Source: Nematostella vectensis
Taxonomy: Eukaryota > Cnidaria > Anthozoa > Actiniaria > Edwardsiidae
DNA: 64,000 bases
Assembly: GCF_932526225.1 (NCBI RefSeq)
Contig: NC_064041.1
Coordinates: 7,523,042-7,587,041, forward strand
Direction of reading: 5' to 3'
This document shows, piece after piece, positions 51,201 to 62,477 of this stretch (position 1 is its first letter; every line of letters starts with the position of its first letter). The notes under the pieces were generated by a model. That model saw only the letters and a list, made by a program, of their open reading frames with translations. It was not told the DNA's origin and did no database searches. The translations under genes and the position numbers were made by a program.

Positions 51201-54200
51201 AAAAGGCAACAAAAATTGTTTATCAAGACTTCTTGCAAGTAGAACTACCGTAAATGACCTAATCAACGCCCTTATGCAATGATTTAACGGTGCAAGTATG
51301 CGGTAAACAGAAACGAGAAGTAGGCCTTATTCCTGGATGCTACACTGCGAGGACAAAATGAAATAAAATTCCTGAAATCGAAGACGCTTCTCGCTTACCA
51401 GTGTTGATTTACCCAAGAAGGCAATCAAATTACTATTTATATTTCCAGAATTCCTACGTCGTTTGTTTTTAAGCTGGCAGGTAAGGGAGAGGGGGAGGGG
51501 AGGGGCGTTTATTATAGAGGGGCGTTCATTACAAACTTGTAAGCTTAGGGGGGTTTTCATTAGATCAGAGGCGTTCTTTGGATAAGGGGCGTTTATTAGG
51601 TTATTTATGGTACTGTATATCTATTGGTTCTCACCTTGGATGCCAACTTTGACTCAGACTCGGAGATGATGTTGTTGACATTGAGACAAACACAATCCAA
51701 ATGCTTGCTGATCATGACAGCCTGCAAAACACAACACAGGTCGTCAATCAAGACTGATAGATAAACAAATTTATTGCTCTCTTTTTCTCATTCAAATTAA
51801 ACAACAAATAATATTTATCTGTTGTTGAGATGGCAGCAAACAAGGAATAGCTAATCATTAGTTAAGACAATTAGAACTCAATGGATTTCAGTGGACAAGT
51901 CCTAGTGTAATGATGCATTATGTCAGCCTGCCAGTAGAGCTGTTGTTGAACAAGATGTTGAACTTTATCTAACAAGATTGATAGGAAGTGAGGTCCGTTA
52001 GTTAGAAAAATTGCATAAGGTTATAATTTAACCCTCTATAAACAGAGTATTGTATTGTTTGTTGTGTTGTAATCAAACTTACCATGCTTCTCTTCCCTGA
52101 CCCTGGGGGCCCATGGATTACGATCTGTGGAACTGAATAAAATCCATAGAGGGTGCGGTGAGGGAAAAATTGACTTTATCAAAAGGGTGCACATGTTTGA
52201 TTAAAAGGTGGACACAATTAGCATGTATAGAATTAGAGTGTGTCACATGCTGTTAATAAGCAACTCACACTAAAAAAATCATGTGACTTTTTAGTGGCAA
52301 ACTCATGCTAAAACAAACACAGAGAAATGGTTGCATTCAGCCAGAGAGAAAAACTTTCAATGAAAATTAGCCTTTTCTGACGTACAATATTTTTGTCTGA
52401 TTAGGGAGTGTTCATTAATTACACCGAGGGGGGGGCAGGGAAGATATTTACTCCCCCCTTTCATTGTAAACATTTTTTACTGTGCCCCCCCCCCTTATAG
52501 AACCCGAAAATTTTCCTTTCTTTTTCCCTTAAAGGACCTTTTTTTTCGGAGACCCCTCTTTTGGTGGTTAAAAATTTTCAGAGCCCCCCCTCAATATCTT
52601 CCCTCCCCCCTCAGTGTATTTAATGAACACTCTCTTACAAAGCCCAGAAGCGCAAGTAAGTCTGCCACCCAAAAAGTTACATGATTTCTTAGTGCAAGTT
52701 GCCTACTCTTACGGCATTACTAAAAAGCGGAACCCCCGGAACTGGCGGAACCAGTATATTTCGCTTAGTTATAGGGGTAGGGATGTCATACTAGGGACAT
52801 CATTTATTTCCTTTCTAATCTGAACAAAAAAAAACAAACATTCCGTTGTGAAATGCTAAGACAACATCACTAAGCGCAGATGTGCTACGTTATTTCTCGC
52901 ATATTTGACATTCTGTCATATGCAATTTGTATCCATTTGATCGGATAATCCATCGGATTAGTAACAAAAAACCCTTGTTTCAGAAGCGCGACTCATTAGA
53001 GGTAACACATGCAAGCGTTCATAGTTTTAGCCTTCGTAGGTTTAGCATTCTGATTTCCGTTAAAAGTTTCGAATAAGAAACAAACAAAAAATCCTTGTTT
53101 AGAAGCGCGTCTTGTTAGTAGCGTTGTTCATAGCTTCCTGTTAGAGATAACGCCAAATATCATACTGTAATACTGCAAGCGTGCAAAGGGCACAATTGTA
53201 GCTGGAATTTATTACTAATAAATTACCCACTTCTTGATATGTACATGTGCTGAATGAATACAATCAAAATCCAATCTGAAACAATGTAAGTAATTTTAAA
53301 GTACTTTGAAATACTTTGAAGATTTCAAAGCAATTCAAAGTTTAAGATTTGGCCCCACACATTTGGGATATCCGGAAATATTATGCAATTATAGCCTAGC
53401 CAAGGTTGCCGTTGTCAATCAAAACTTTACATAAAATCGCTTTACTAGTTTCAGTTACTCAAGTTAAGGAGTGAGCATAAGGTATAGAGGTAGGGAAGTA
53501 CAAGGATTACGATTTATTTTCGTTCTAATCTCTACAGAAATCCGAATCCGGGTTTTTCTCTCTCTCTGTCCAAACGTGACTGGTGGTTTGTCTTAATACT
53601 TTCCTTTATATTGCCACTACCCACGTTGATCAGTAACAGGTTCTGGGTAAAGGTGATAATAGCGGCGATTGATAATTCAATTGGCTTAATAGCTTTAGGA
53701 CCACTTGGCGTACTGTAACGTACCATGCACAAAACGGAATGTTTTTTTTGTTCAGATTAGAAAGGAAATAAATGGTGATCCTAGTATGACATCCCTACCC
53801 CTATAACTAAGCGAAATGTACTGGTTCTGCTGGTTCCGCTGGTTCTGCTGGTTCCGGTGGTTCTGCTTTTTAGTAATGCCGCTACTCTTAACAACTCATT
53901 TTTCTAGTAGAGAGGAAAGAGGTCTCAGTTGTGCTTTTGAATGTCTGCCTTTTACTAAGTATCTCACTTGACTAAATTTGAATGCAACATCAGATAAGGG
54001 TTATAGAGCTTGAAGTTTAATTAGAATAATACTGTAGGAGCACTTACCACTTTCTTCTTGCTGCAAGATGTCAATCATACATGTGAGAGGATCAGTTGGC
54101 TGTTCTACAATCAGACGGGACAGCAGCCTCTGCAACATCGTAAATAACATCAATCTCCCTGTACTGCCATGCATAAATACAATACAACAAACACCCTGTA

Positions 54201-57200
54201 CTGCCATGCATAAATACAATACAACGAACACCCTGTACTGCCATGCATAAATACAGTACAACAAACACTCTGTCCTGCATGCATAAATACAGTACAACAA
54301 ACACCCTGTACTGCCATGCATAAATACAATACAACGAACACTCTGTCCTGCATGCATAAATACAGTACAACAAACACTCTGTACTGTCATGCATAAATAC
54401 AATACATCAAACATTCTGTACTGTCATGCATAAATACAATACAACAAACACTCTGTACTGCCATGCATAAATACAATACAACGAACACTCTGTCCTGCAT
54501 GCATAAATACAGTACAACAAACACTCTGTACTGTCATGCATAAATACAATACATCAAACATTCTGTACTGTCATGCATAAATACAGTACAACAAACACCC
54601 TGTACTGCCATGCATAAATACAATACAACGAACACTCTGTCCTGCATGCATAAATACAGTACAACAAACACTCTGTACTGTCATGCATAAATACAATACA
54701 ACGAACATTCTGTACTGCCATGCATAAATACAATACATCAAACACCCTGTACTGTCATGCATAAATACAATACATCAAACACCCTGTACTGTCATGCATA
54801 AATACAATACAACAAACATTCTGTACTGCCATGCATAAATACAATACATCAAACACCCTGTACTGCCATACATAAATACAATACAACAAACACCCTGTAC
54901 TGTCATGCATAAATACAATACAACAAACACTCTGTACTGCCATGCATAAATACAATACAACGAACACTATGTCCTGCATGCATAAATACAGTACAACAAA
55001 CACTCTGTACTGTCATGCATAAATACAATACATCAAACATTCTGTACTGTCATGCATAAATACAGTACAACAAACACCCTGTACTGCCATGCATAAATAC
55101 AATACAACGAACACTCTGTCCTGCATGCATAAATACAGTACAACAAACACTCTGTACTGTCATGCATAAATACAATACAACGAACACTCTGTCCTGCATG
55201 CATAAATACAGTACAACAAACACTCTGTACTGTCATGCATAAATACAATACAACGAACACTCTGTCCTGCATGCATAAATACAATACAACAAACACTCTG
55301 TACTGTCATGCATAAATACAATACATCAAACATTCTGTACTGCCATGCATAAATACAATACAACAAACACCCTGTACTGTCATGCATAAATACAATACAT
55401 CAAACACCCTGTACTGTCATGCATAAATACAATACAACAAACATTCTGTACTGCCATGCATAAATACAATACATCAAACACCCTGTACTGTCATGCATAA
55501 ATACAATACAACAAACACTCTGTACTGTCATGCATAAATACAATACAACAAACATTCTGTACTGCCATGCATAAATACAATACAACAAACACTCTGTACT
55601 GTCATGCATAAATACAATACATCAAATACCCTGTACTGCCATGCATAAATACAATACATCAAACACTCTGACTGTCATGCATAAATACAATACATCAAAC
55701 ACCCTGTACTGACATCATACCTGTCAACTCTCCAGCATAAGGCGGGAGTCTCAAGATTTTGGACCCCTTCTCTCGCTCTCCCGCATTGAGCACCAAACCT
55801 CCTGCTTTCCCGGCGTAATTAATCGATGAAACCGATAATCGATGAAAATCGATATCAATCGAAATCAATCGATGCTAATCAATCGATTAATATTGGAAAT
55901 CGATGGTTAATCGATAATCTACAAATTTGTGACCTTTCATCGATTAGTAATTGATGATGGTACCATGATCGATTAATATCGATTTTCATTAAATATGATC
56001 TGGATGATCGCAAAGAACATAAAAGAGTACAAATGTATCATTTTTTAAGTATAGGTTCATTGTTAAAGGCCCTTAATGATACCTTTTTGGCAGCAACAGA
56101 GTTATAATCCTTGGAGGAGAGCCATCCCTAGTGCCTGCAGAGAGCGGAATGCACCGGGGCCCGGCCCGCAATTGATGTATATTTTAGGTTATATTTCAAT
56201 AAACAAATACTTTGAACCTGGCTGAGAGTTTTTGTTTCTTCGTGATTGTTTTCACCAGTTATTTATCTGTAAATCACAAAACTCGGGATATCTTTTGGCG
56301 GCCCCAGCCTGATGACAGATGTCGGGCTACTATCACACGCTGTGCTGCTATCCAGGTAAACAACGTAGACAATGGGTTGTACATTGAAACGGATAGTCGA
56401 TACATTTTATGGGGATTTATTTACGAGCCATCCTCTGCTGGTAAGATACGACAGTAACAAGGTCAACAAGGTGTCAAAAGCTTAGGCCATCCTGGGTTGA
56501 TTACACAAGACAATGCACTTTGAGTCAAGAGACAAATACGAGAGCACGAGGCTTGGAACCACTGACATAGACAGTTTCGGGCTGGAACAAAAGGTCCTTG
56601 TGAAACTAAGCCGATTACATTTTATTGTTGGATTATAATAATGCCAGGTTATACACTTCATCGAGCACATAAGCAATAAGCCTCTCTAATTATACAGATT
56701 ATAACAGCAGGGATTCAGCTGTAATAAAACATGTCGCTGGTCCTTTTCCAGGCTTTACTGGCCCAGCCCCTTTCCCTTTGACGGACCCTTGAATAAAAAA
56801 AACGAACGCCATTTATATTGTGTCTCCCTGCACACAAGCGTCGGAGTAAACGCGTAATTCGGGGCACAAGCTTACGTGGCAAGATGAGTGAAGCGAGCGA
56901 CCTGCTATGATCTCTGTCAACAAAACATTAAAGAGCATTTCAACAAATCATAGCTCCACTAATGACTATCAACCCAGCAGTCGTTCAGTAAATGTATTTT
57001 TCGATACACGAACTCACATTATGAATATTTGTTGGCCCCGGATAATATTATGAAATAATATCGAAGCCAGGGTAGTCAATCGATGCCAGCCGATGATAAT
57101 CAATGAAATCGATGAAATTAAGGAATATCTTCGTGTGACTATCAATTAACCATCGATTACCAATATCAATCGATATTAATCGGCTGATTTCAATCATTCG

Positions 57201-57847
57201 TATAGATTTATCGATTGGCAAACTGATGATCGATTTTCATCGATTAATTACGCCGGGTGCTTTTTAGCGATTTTTATCACTTCCAAAAAAATTCTTCTGT
57301 AGAAAATCATCATTTTGCCTATTTTCTATTAAAATATTTAAAACAATAATTCCCTTGCATAGTGCAATTTATCCAACACCCTTGTGAGATCTATAAGGGG
57401 ATTTGTTTGCGAGAGCTTTCTATACGGCAAAAGTCTGCAAGGTTAAACCCACCCCTCCCCAAAAAAAACAAATATACCCCAACCCTCCCCCAAAAAAATC
57501 CTCAAGCCTTGAGATTTTAGGAGGTTGACAGGTATGTGACCTACATAAAAACAGTACAACAAACAACCTGTACTGCACTGACATGCATAAATACAGCCAA
57601 GCAAGATACAGCTACAAGATGAAAGGATTGACTAATAAACTCATTTTAAGTCTAAAAAGTAACTCATTGATTCAACATGTCTCATGTTTACTATTAAGTA
57701 CGTACTTGTTATCATTTAGAAATAGCAAAACATCGTTTCGACATCACTAAATCTACAGCTTACCTCGTAAATTTGAAATATGCCATGCTTTTCGGCGTAG
57801 TTTGCAAATTCCGGGGGGATAAGCAACGGTTTTTTCGTAGCATCCAT
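42233..57847 (-). CDS. AK8: Adenylate kinase 8, complete, 17 exons, 475 aa
   Basis: Cilium-associated nucleotide kinase with two adenylate-kinase-like halves (ATP + AMP to 2 ADP, likely wide NMP use). Exons: 57764-57847, 54048-54129, 52083-52132, 51635-51721, 51088-51114, 50701-50769, 50528-50566, 50331-50373, 48979-49050, 48507-48621, 47910-47995, 47060-47182, 46319-46408, 46040-46181, 42845-42925, 42536-42593 and 42233-42412. They join in phase to 1428 nt; human AK8 is 479 aa. The start MDATKK...[15 protein letters not shown] matches the vertebrate start. P-loop 1 is GPPGSGK (about 63-69), followed by [14 protein letters not shown]-loop 2 is GPTGCGKS (about 271-278), followed by [13 protein letters not shown]. 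Lid-type GKRVDPETG and [11 protein letters not shown] are present. The C-terminus ends IPRKV. Exon 14's donor is the seed of a 52-unit repeat array; introns 1 and 2 hold nested transposons. Confidence 0.96.
43075..43316 (+). repeat. Dispersed repeat C, copy 2 (AK8 intron 14)
   Basis: Same order of blocks as 29176-29432: CCACTTTCGGTTG, AATAGACGTGCTATTTG, AAACGTCCCATGGAGAT, TTTATCAGAGAACTCCC and CCTGGGTACGGGCCTG. It is preceded by a poly-C run at 43057-43075. Confidence 0.75.
43370..46050. repeat. 49-bp minisatellite, 52 exact-length units, seeded at the AK8 exon-14 splice donor
   Basis: From 43503 to 46050 the array is 2548 bp = 52 x 49 with no length variant; degenerate units extend left to about 43370. 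On the AK8 strand each unit begins GAGCCAAACAG|GTATACTGC, and the last unit's GAGCCAAACAG is the true end of AK8 exon 14 (46040-46050). The common variants are an A/G in the CACACCRGCAG part and a few GAGTCAAACAG units. The array thus carries about 51 copies of the last 11 coding bases plus the donor inside intron 14. Confidence 0.97.
46453..46622. repeat. 56-bp triplicate in AK8 intron 13
   Basis: Three nearly identical copies start at 46453, 46509 and 46565, each with ACATTATTTAGTTTCCACC and TTGAGCCCCAGCCTTAA. It lies just upstream (on the gene strand) of exon 13's acceptor at 46409 by about 45 bp. Confidence 0.9.
47471..47733. mobile_element. MITE, Tc/mariner-like, copy 3 (AK8 intron 11)
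   Basis: The left end TACACCTGTTTCACAAAAGG and right end complement TACACCTATTTCAATAAAGG are inverted repeats that continue into GTTGTCAGTGCAAATGG on both sides. TA flanks both ends. The interior has no ORF of note. Confidence 0.75.
49083..49836. mobile_element. Possible TTAA-flanked element holding a tRNA-like head (AK8 intron 8)
   Basis: TTAAGGGCCT at the left (49083) and AGGCCCTTAA at the right (49827-49836) give short inverted ends with TTAA outside. Inside, at 49192-49264, lies a tRNA-like sequence. The inverted repeat is very short, so the boundaries are tentative. Confidence 0.3.
49192..49264 (+). repeat. tRNA-derived SINE head or tRNA pseudogene (Thr-CGT-like)
   Basis: Perfect A box TGGCCCAGTGG (49199-49209) and B box GGTTCAATCC (49242-49251) with 32 nt between them. 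A loop CTCGTAA suggests a Thr(CGT) ancestor and the T arm CTGGG/CCCGG pairs. The acceptor and anticodon stems do not pair properly, so it is not a working tRNA. It is followed by a T-rich stretch. Confidence 0.6.
52405..52635. mobile_element. 230-bp hairpin MITE (AK8 intron 2)
   Basis: GAGTGTTCATTAATTACACC at the left and its near complement GTGTATTTAATGAACACTC at the right enclose C- and G-rich runs. Target duplication not clear. Confidence 0.6.
52712..53881. mobile_element. Mutator-like non-autonomous element, 1170 bp, 9-bp target duplication (AK8 intron 2)
   Basis: Ends CGGCATTACTAAAAAGCGG and the complement CGGCATTACTAAAAAGCAG start long inverted repeats of about 140 bp that run to AACATTCCGTT. 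The 9-bp CTACTCTTA stands directly outside both ends (52703-52711 and 53882-53890). Long TIRs with a 9-bp duplication are the hallmark of MULE/MuDR elements. The right TIR has extra copies of a GAACCAGC-type 9-mer. No transposase is seen. Confidence 0.85.
54157..55715. repeat. 37-bp minisatellite in AK8 intron 1, abutting exon 2
   Basis: The unit contains CATGCATAAATACAATACAA and ACACTCTGTACTG and exists in 36- and 37-bp versions (TCATGCAT, GCCATGCAT, CCTGCATGCAT). It begins about 28 bp upstream of the exon-2 acceptor on the gene strand. It resumes at 57537-57597 beyond the MITE, which therefore landed within the array. Confidence 0.95.
55716..57536. mobile_element. MITE family A, copy 2, split by a nested element
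   Basis: The ends CATACCTGTCAACTCTCC and GAGGTTGACAGGTATG match the 8487-8847 copy along its whole length, except for a 1.46-kb insertion after CCTCCTGCTTT. It sits inside the 37-bp minisatellite. Confidence 0.9.
55809..57257. mobile_element. 1449-bp TIR element nested in the MITE, 6-bp target duplication
   Basis: Both ends read CCCGGCGTAATTAATCGATG inward. The direct duplication TGCTTT lies at 55803-55808 and 57258-57263; comparison with the uninterrupted MITE copy confirms the empty site. Subterminal 200-bp regions on both sides are dense in ATCGAT and ATCGATTAAT words, like clustered protein-binding sites. The interior ORFs (such as 56212-56457) have no recognised domain. Superfamily not assigned. 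Confidence 0.85.
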
Positions 57848-59304
57848 GTTTTTATCGGAAGAAAAACTTTTCAGTTGCTACGACAAACTGTATTTTGAGC
57901 CCGTTGCCTCTCAGTCAGCTGTATCATACTTCTTACACTATTTACGATTGGCTGTTGATTTTAGAGATGGGCCAATAGCAATACTGGTATCATAAATACA
58001 AATACACGCTGGTCAGCGGCTTTGTGGGATGCATCTTACTAAGTGTCGCTATAGCAACAGCAGAGTGGACACATTCATTCGTAAGAAAACAGAAATTTGC
58101 TCTTCCTTATACCCTTGGAAATTGGTAAAAAAAACTACGCGAGTTTTCGTCTGAACGACTACACATCCCCAGGATCTATATAGTAAGTACACAAAATAGT
58201 CAGACTCCCGAAAATAGCGCACATTTGAGTTTTGGTAAAGGTTGTATTTTCCCGGGAAGTCTAGCGTTGTTTACAGCGTCTTGTGTGATGTAGTGTTCTT
58301 TAAAACTTGTTTTAAGAAATAACCAATTTTATATTTCTTACGCTAGATTTTGTCCCAAATTGAAGGACTAAATGATCGCCTATGACTATTAGTTGGGAAA
58401 ATCAGAAAATATTAAAATTACGTACAACACACCTCAGTGGAACAGAACACTTATAGGTCATGTTAGGTGTTGATCACATTGTTTAGGGTCAAACGGGTCA
58501 CTCAGCGATTCATGGATGACAGTTTTCCACTATTTAGAGTCGATTTATAGCAAAATGAAGTTTGGAATGTTCCTCTATGATGTATTAAAAATGAAAAATT
58601 ATCTTTGTATATTCTAAGATTTTTCCCTCGAGGATGATCTTCGGTTCTCAAGTTTTCAATGTTCTCGTGAAATCAAGCAAATCTTTTCTGTAAACTATTT
58701 ATTCAATCTAAAATCGACCAGTTTGCTTGGTTTTTTATGCATTTGGATGAATATTTTTAGGGATCTAATTTTATTTCAGTGTCTTATACTTAGCTCCTTT
58801 TGTTTGTTTTTACACATATTGAAAGAACTTGGTAACACGATGTTTCCATTGCAAGGGAAATATCACTAATTGTTTTTATAACCTCAAGCTGCGGGATTTT
58901 TGTAGCAAAGAAACATATAAAAAAAAACACTCTGTTTAAGTTAAAAATGCCGTAAACTACACTTGTTTCACATAATTATTTTGGAGCATACTTTACTTTG
59001 CATTCACCTGTTTCTAACTCAAACAGAGCATATATTTTCCATGAAAATGATGGCTGATGAGCAGTTCTTTAAGGTTGTTGATAAAACCAAATATAATCCT
59101 CTTGAAAAACCTATTATTATTTCAGGAAATCTATGAGAAATAATATCTATGAAAAAAGAAAAAAATAGTGATGGTCTGGCATTTGAGTAAATTATACTTA
59201 TGAAAATGTTATTGATTATAAGTCACTTAAATTAATTAAGTTTTTTAATCCATTTTTTTATATTTCCTATCAAAGGTTTTACATGAAGGAGGCATAAGCT
59301 GAAG
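57848..59304. promoter_or_regulatory. Divergent AK8 / CFAP77 promoter region
   Basis: Start codons of AK8 (57847, minus) and CFAP77 (59305, plus) face away from each other. The spacer has an X-box at 58045-58058. A GTAAGTAC near 58182 could be the donor of a CFAP77 5' untranslated exon. The remainder (58200-59280) is AT-rich with no ORF and may be a 5' UTR intron. Confidence 0.65.
58045..58058. promoter_or_regulatory. Perfect X-box (RFX-factor site)
   Basis: GTCGCTATAGCAAC fits the consensus GTHNYYATRRNAAC at all 14 positions. RFX factors drive ciliary genes in animals. It lies about 200 bp from the AK8 start codon, between two ciliary genes. A weaker half-matching site, GTTGCTACGACAAA, lies at about 57874-57887. 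Confidence 0.8.
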
Positions 59305-61721
59305 ATGAGTAAACTGGACGCCATCACACTCGGAGTCCATCGAGATTCGTTGTTGAACAACCCACTTCTACAAAAGGTTAGTTTTAAAGACTGATTTACA
59401 ACTTGTTATTGATATTTAAAAAGGAGAGGGATGAGATATCAGTGTTGTCATGGCAATGTATTACTCACAAAGTTGTCTATTTTATAGACTGAGTTGGGTC
59501 GCCCATTAAGAAGGTGTTTTACACTTCCACCCGATGGTTTTACATACGGCAAACCAAACGGAAACAAAGATAGCGGTGCTGCTGATGGTAAGACATCCTC
59601 CATACTTTAAACTTTTTGCCAGGGGTCTGTAGCCAGGTACAAATCCTGGAGTTCCAAGGGGGGGGGACAGAGCAAGGATTTCAAGAAAGGGGGGAAACAT
59701 TGTTCTTCTGTGGATTCCCTTATATTTCATGTTATTTTCAAGGTAAATATTTGAAAATAGGGGGACTGGGGTCCATTGAGCCTACCCTTAGATCTGCACA
59801 GGGTAGCTAAGTACATTGGGTGAATCCAGCCCAGAAATTAAATAGGAACATCGATAACAGAAAAAAAAGATTTTAATGATTAAATATAATTGTGATATGT
59901 AGTACTGTCAATTTTTGTTATTTCCTCTTCATCAAAGTCTATTATTGTGCAACATGTTTAGGTGCTAATTAGGGGGAGACGCTTATTCATATTTTCCTCC
60001 TATGTTAGTCGCTTATTCGAGGGTGGTAATTCAAGCAATAACTGTATAGCCCACCATGCTCAACCAAAACCTGGCCAAAATTACAAATCCTTGAGATACA
60101 GCTGACTTCAAACCTGTTTTCATTTCTAGAAGTCTTAATAATCCCTTGCTCCATATTCTACAGCTCTTGTTTGGAGATCAGCACCACCCCAGCAATTTAG
60201 TCACAAAGAGAAGAAAAAGCCAAGAGATTTCCAAAGTCTGAATAAGTCGGCAGTACAGGTTGGATTAACAACAGCCCAGGAACATTTCCAGTACAGAGCT
60301 ACTCATGATGTCAGACGAAAAGACTCTGGCAATGAGAGGACAACACAGAAGATCAAAAGATTACCACCTACAATGGTCTTTGGGGTCCCTACAAAGTATG
60401 TTTGGTTTAACACATATTTTACTCTGAGAATCCATGTTGAAGTTGTTTAGGGGCAATATTACATAAATTTGGCTGAATTATGGTCTGTGAGAGCCATATG
60501 AACAGTTATAAGAAACATAAACAAACAATTATAATTTTCAAAGGTTTGGGTCTTTTTATTTACATATTGCCCAGCCTCTTAAAAAACCAAAAATGTTTTA
60601 AAAGTTATTTTGGATTTATGTAGCATAACAAATCTGTATGTGGCTCCGAGGTGGTTTGAGAAGAAACATCTTTTTCACGAATCATTTCTCACTGGGTCTG
60701 CCACTGTCTATTTACTGTGTTTGCAATGAACAGACTGTAATCTAGTTGACAGTTGAAATTTTGAACATTTTATTTTATGCTTTGCTATAATTGATAGACC
60801 AAAATTCCATTCTAGACCTTCAACACCTGTATATGATTTACTGGGGCATAAATACCAGGACAGATGGCTAGAAGAGCGACGTAAAGCTGAAGATGGTATG
60901 AGAGCTAGGCAAAAACAAAAGGTATAAGAAAAACATGTCTTTAAGAGACCAAATAAGCCATCCCATAATGCACTGCTTTGTTTTTATTTTTAGCTAACAA
61001 CATTACCTAATAGCACCTAATTACCTAATTTTACAGTATGTCCAGCTTTAGAGGGGTCTAAGATGCCCATGTAGATGGTTCAACAACTCAAATGCATAAA
61101 GAAGAAAAACACTAAAAAATGAGTTGAAAACAGGATGGCCTATCAAATATACAGTAAAACCCTATTAATAAGGACACACTTGGGAGTAAAGGAAGTGCCC
61201 TTATCAATTTAATGTCTTTTAAAGCTGGTGTCCTTAGAGCGAGTTTGTCTTAAGATACCCTTGGCATACTTGATACCCTTAGCTTTAACTAAAAACTGCA
61301 CAAAATCTTTCAACAGAGACATGTTGACAAGAACATTTATGAGACGCGTGCATCACTACTACGCAAGTACCAGCCGCCCGTTGACCCGCCCCCACTTTGG
61401 CACATGGCAAAATTCAACAAGGTTTGTCTTAGAATATCAAAGATTTTATCCTTTGTCTAGAATTTGTGAAAGTGAAGATTTCACTATTCCATGGGTACAT
61501 AATTTTGTTAACTCTGATATAAAATAAATTTGAATAAAATCCTTATTTTACTCCATGTATTTTACTCTCATACACAATTCTTATCTTCTCAGATTCCTCC
61601 AGTGACAGTAACATTCAGATCTGAGAAAGCCAAATCTGCAGCCTTCGACCATCACGCAACAGACAGCACATCTCGCAAAGGTGTCTTTGGGCACGGAATT
61701 TATGAGCCTGCAAAGAGCTAA
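59305..61721 (+). CDS. CFAP77: Cilia- and flagella-associated protein 77, complete, six exons, 247 aa
   Basis: An axonemal doublet-microtubule-associated protein. Exons: 59305-59376, 59488-59587, 60164-60395, 60816-60921, 61317-61421 and 61593-61721, in phase to 744 nt. The N-terminal GVHRDSLLNNPLL and TELGRPLRRCFTLPPDGFTYG are the family's hallmark; further on come PRDFQSLNKSAVQVGLTTAQE and the FGVPTKPSTPVYDLLGHKYQ region. The C-terminus ends with KGVFGHGIYEPAKS. No membrane segment or enzyme motif; it is a basic filament-type structural protein. AATAAA at 61811-61816 is a fitting poly(A) signal. Divergent neighbour AK8 is also ciliary. The start is the first ATG in frame with the motif. Confidence 0.92.
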
Positions 61722-62477
61722 TTCCCCCATCTTCTCAAACATTTTTAACCAGGGCGCTTATGTTTCTAACAAAAATGCTGTTATTTCAAGCAGAACTATT
61801 TTTAAAACTCAATAAAAAATATTAAAATCACTGCTAATATTTTAATGAACAATACAACCTCAGACATTGGTTTTGTCTTCTCAGTAATTTATTTTTCCAA
61901 AAATTACTTGTGATTAAAATTGTTCTTAACTTTTCAGGGATTTTGCCAATAAAGAAAATAATATATAGAGTGATGCATGTAAAGGGATGTAGTTTTTACA
62001 AATATAACAGGTGCTTCTGATAACGTTTTAGTGTTCACCTTTGCAATGAAAACAAATTTAGTGTAAATAAATGTTTTCAAACACAAAATTCTTAGGTGTG
62101 TCTCTTATGTTAATAAAAAAAGAAGAAAGCTAGAAAACTAGCCAAAAAAAGTTAGACCTTTTGCAGCCTCTTGAAATGCGTATGCTCCAAAAATAACAAT
62201 GTCTAAATAAGAATGTCTGTTTCTCCATGAAAATAAAAAAAAACATTTGCCTAAGACTGGTCCCTTAAAAGAGGCACAACTTATGCCTGGAATAGAGCTT
62301 CTCCTCGTTTCAAGAACCATTCCCTGGCAGACAATCTGCCTGACAAATCTACTGTGCATGTCAATATGCCTTTATACAGTTCATTCTCAATGTGCCTTGT
62401 TAAGAGACAACATCCTTTGCCTTACTTTGCACTACATGTAGTAATGGTTTAAGATAGGTGTCAGACATAAGAACTTC
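61722..62477. other. Tail-to-tail spacer between CFAP77 and HMCES
   Basis: It contains the CFAP77 3' UTR with AATAAA at 61811 and, on the other strand, the HMCES 3' UTR. No gene seen. Confidence 0.6.

Noticed and set aside
54001-55609. Cys/Tyr/Val-rich ORFs such as the 137-codon one
   Set aside because: Apart from the piece over AK8 exon 2, they are translations of the 37-bp minisatellite.
56212-56457. 81-codon ORF inside the nested TIR element
   Set aside because: No recognised domain; too short for a transposase; may be chance.
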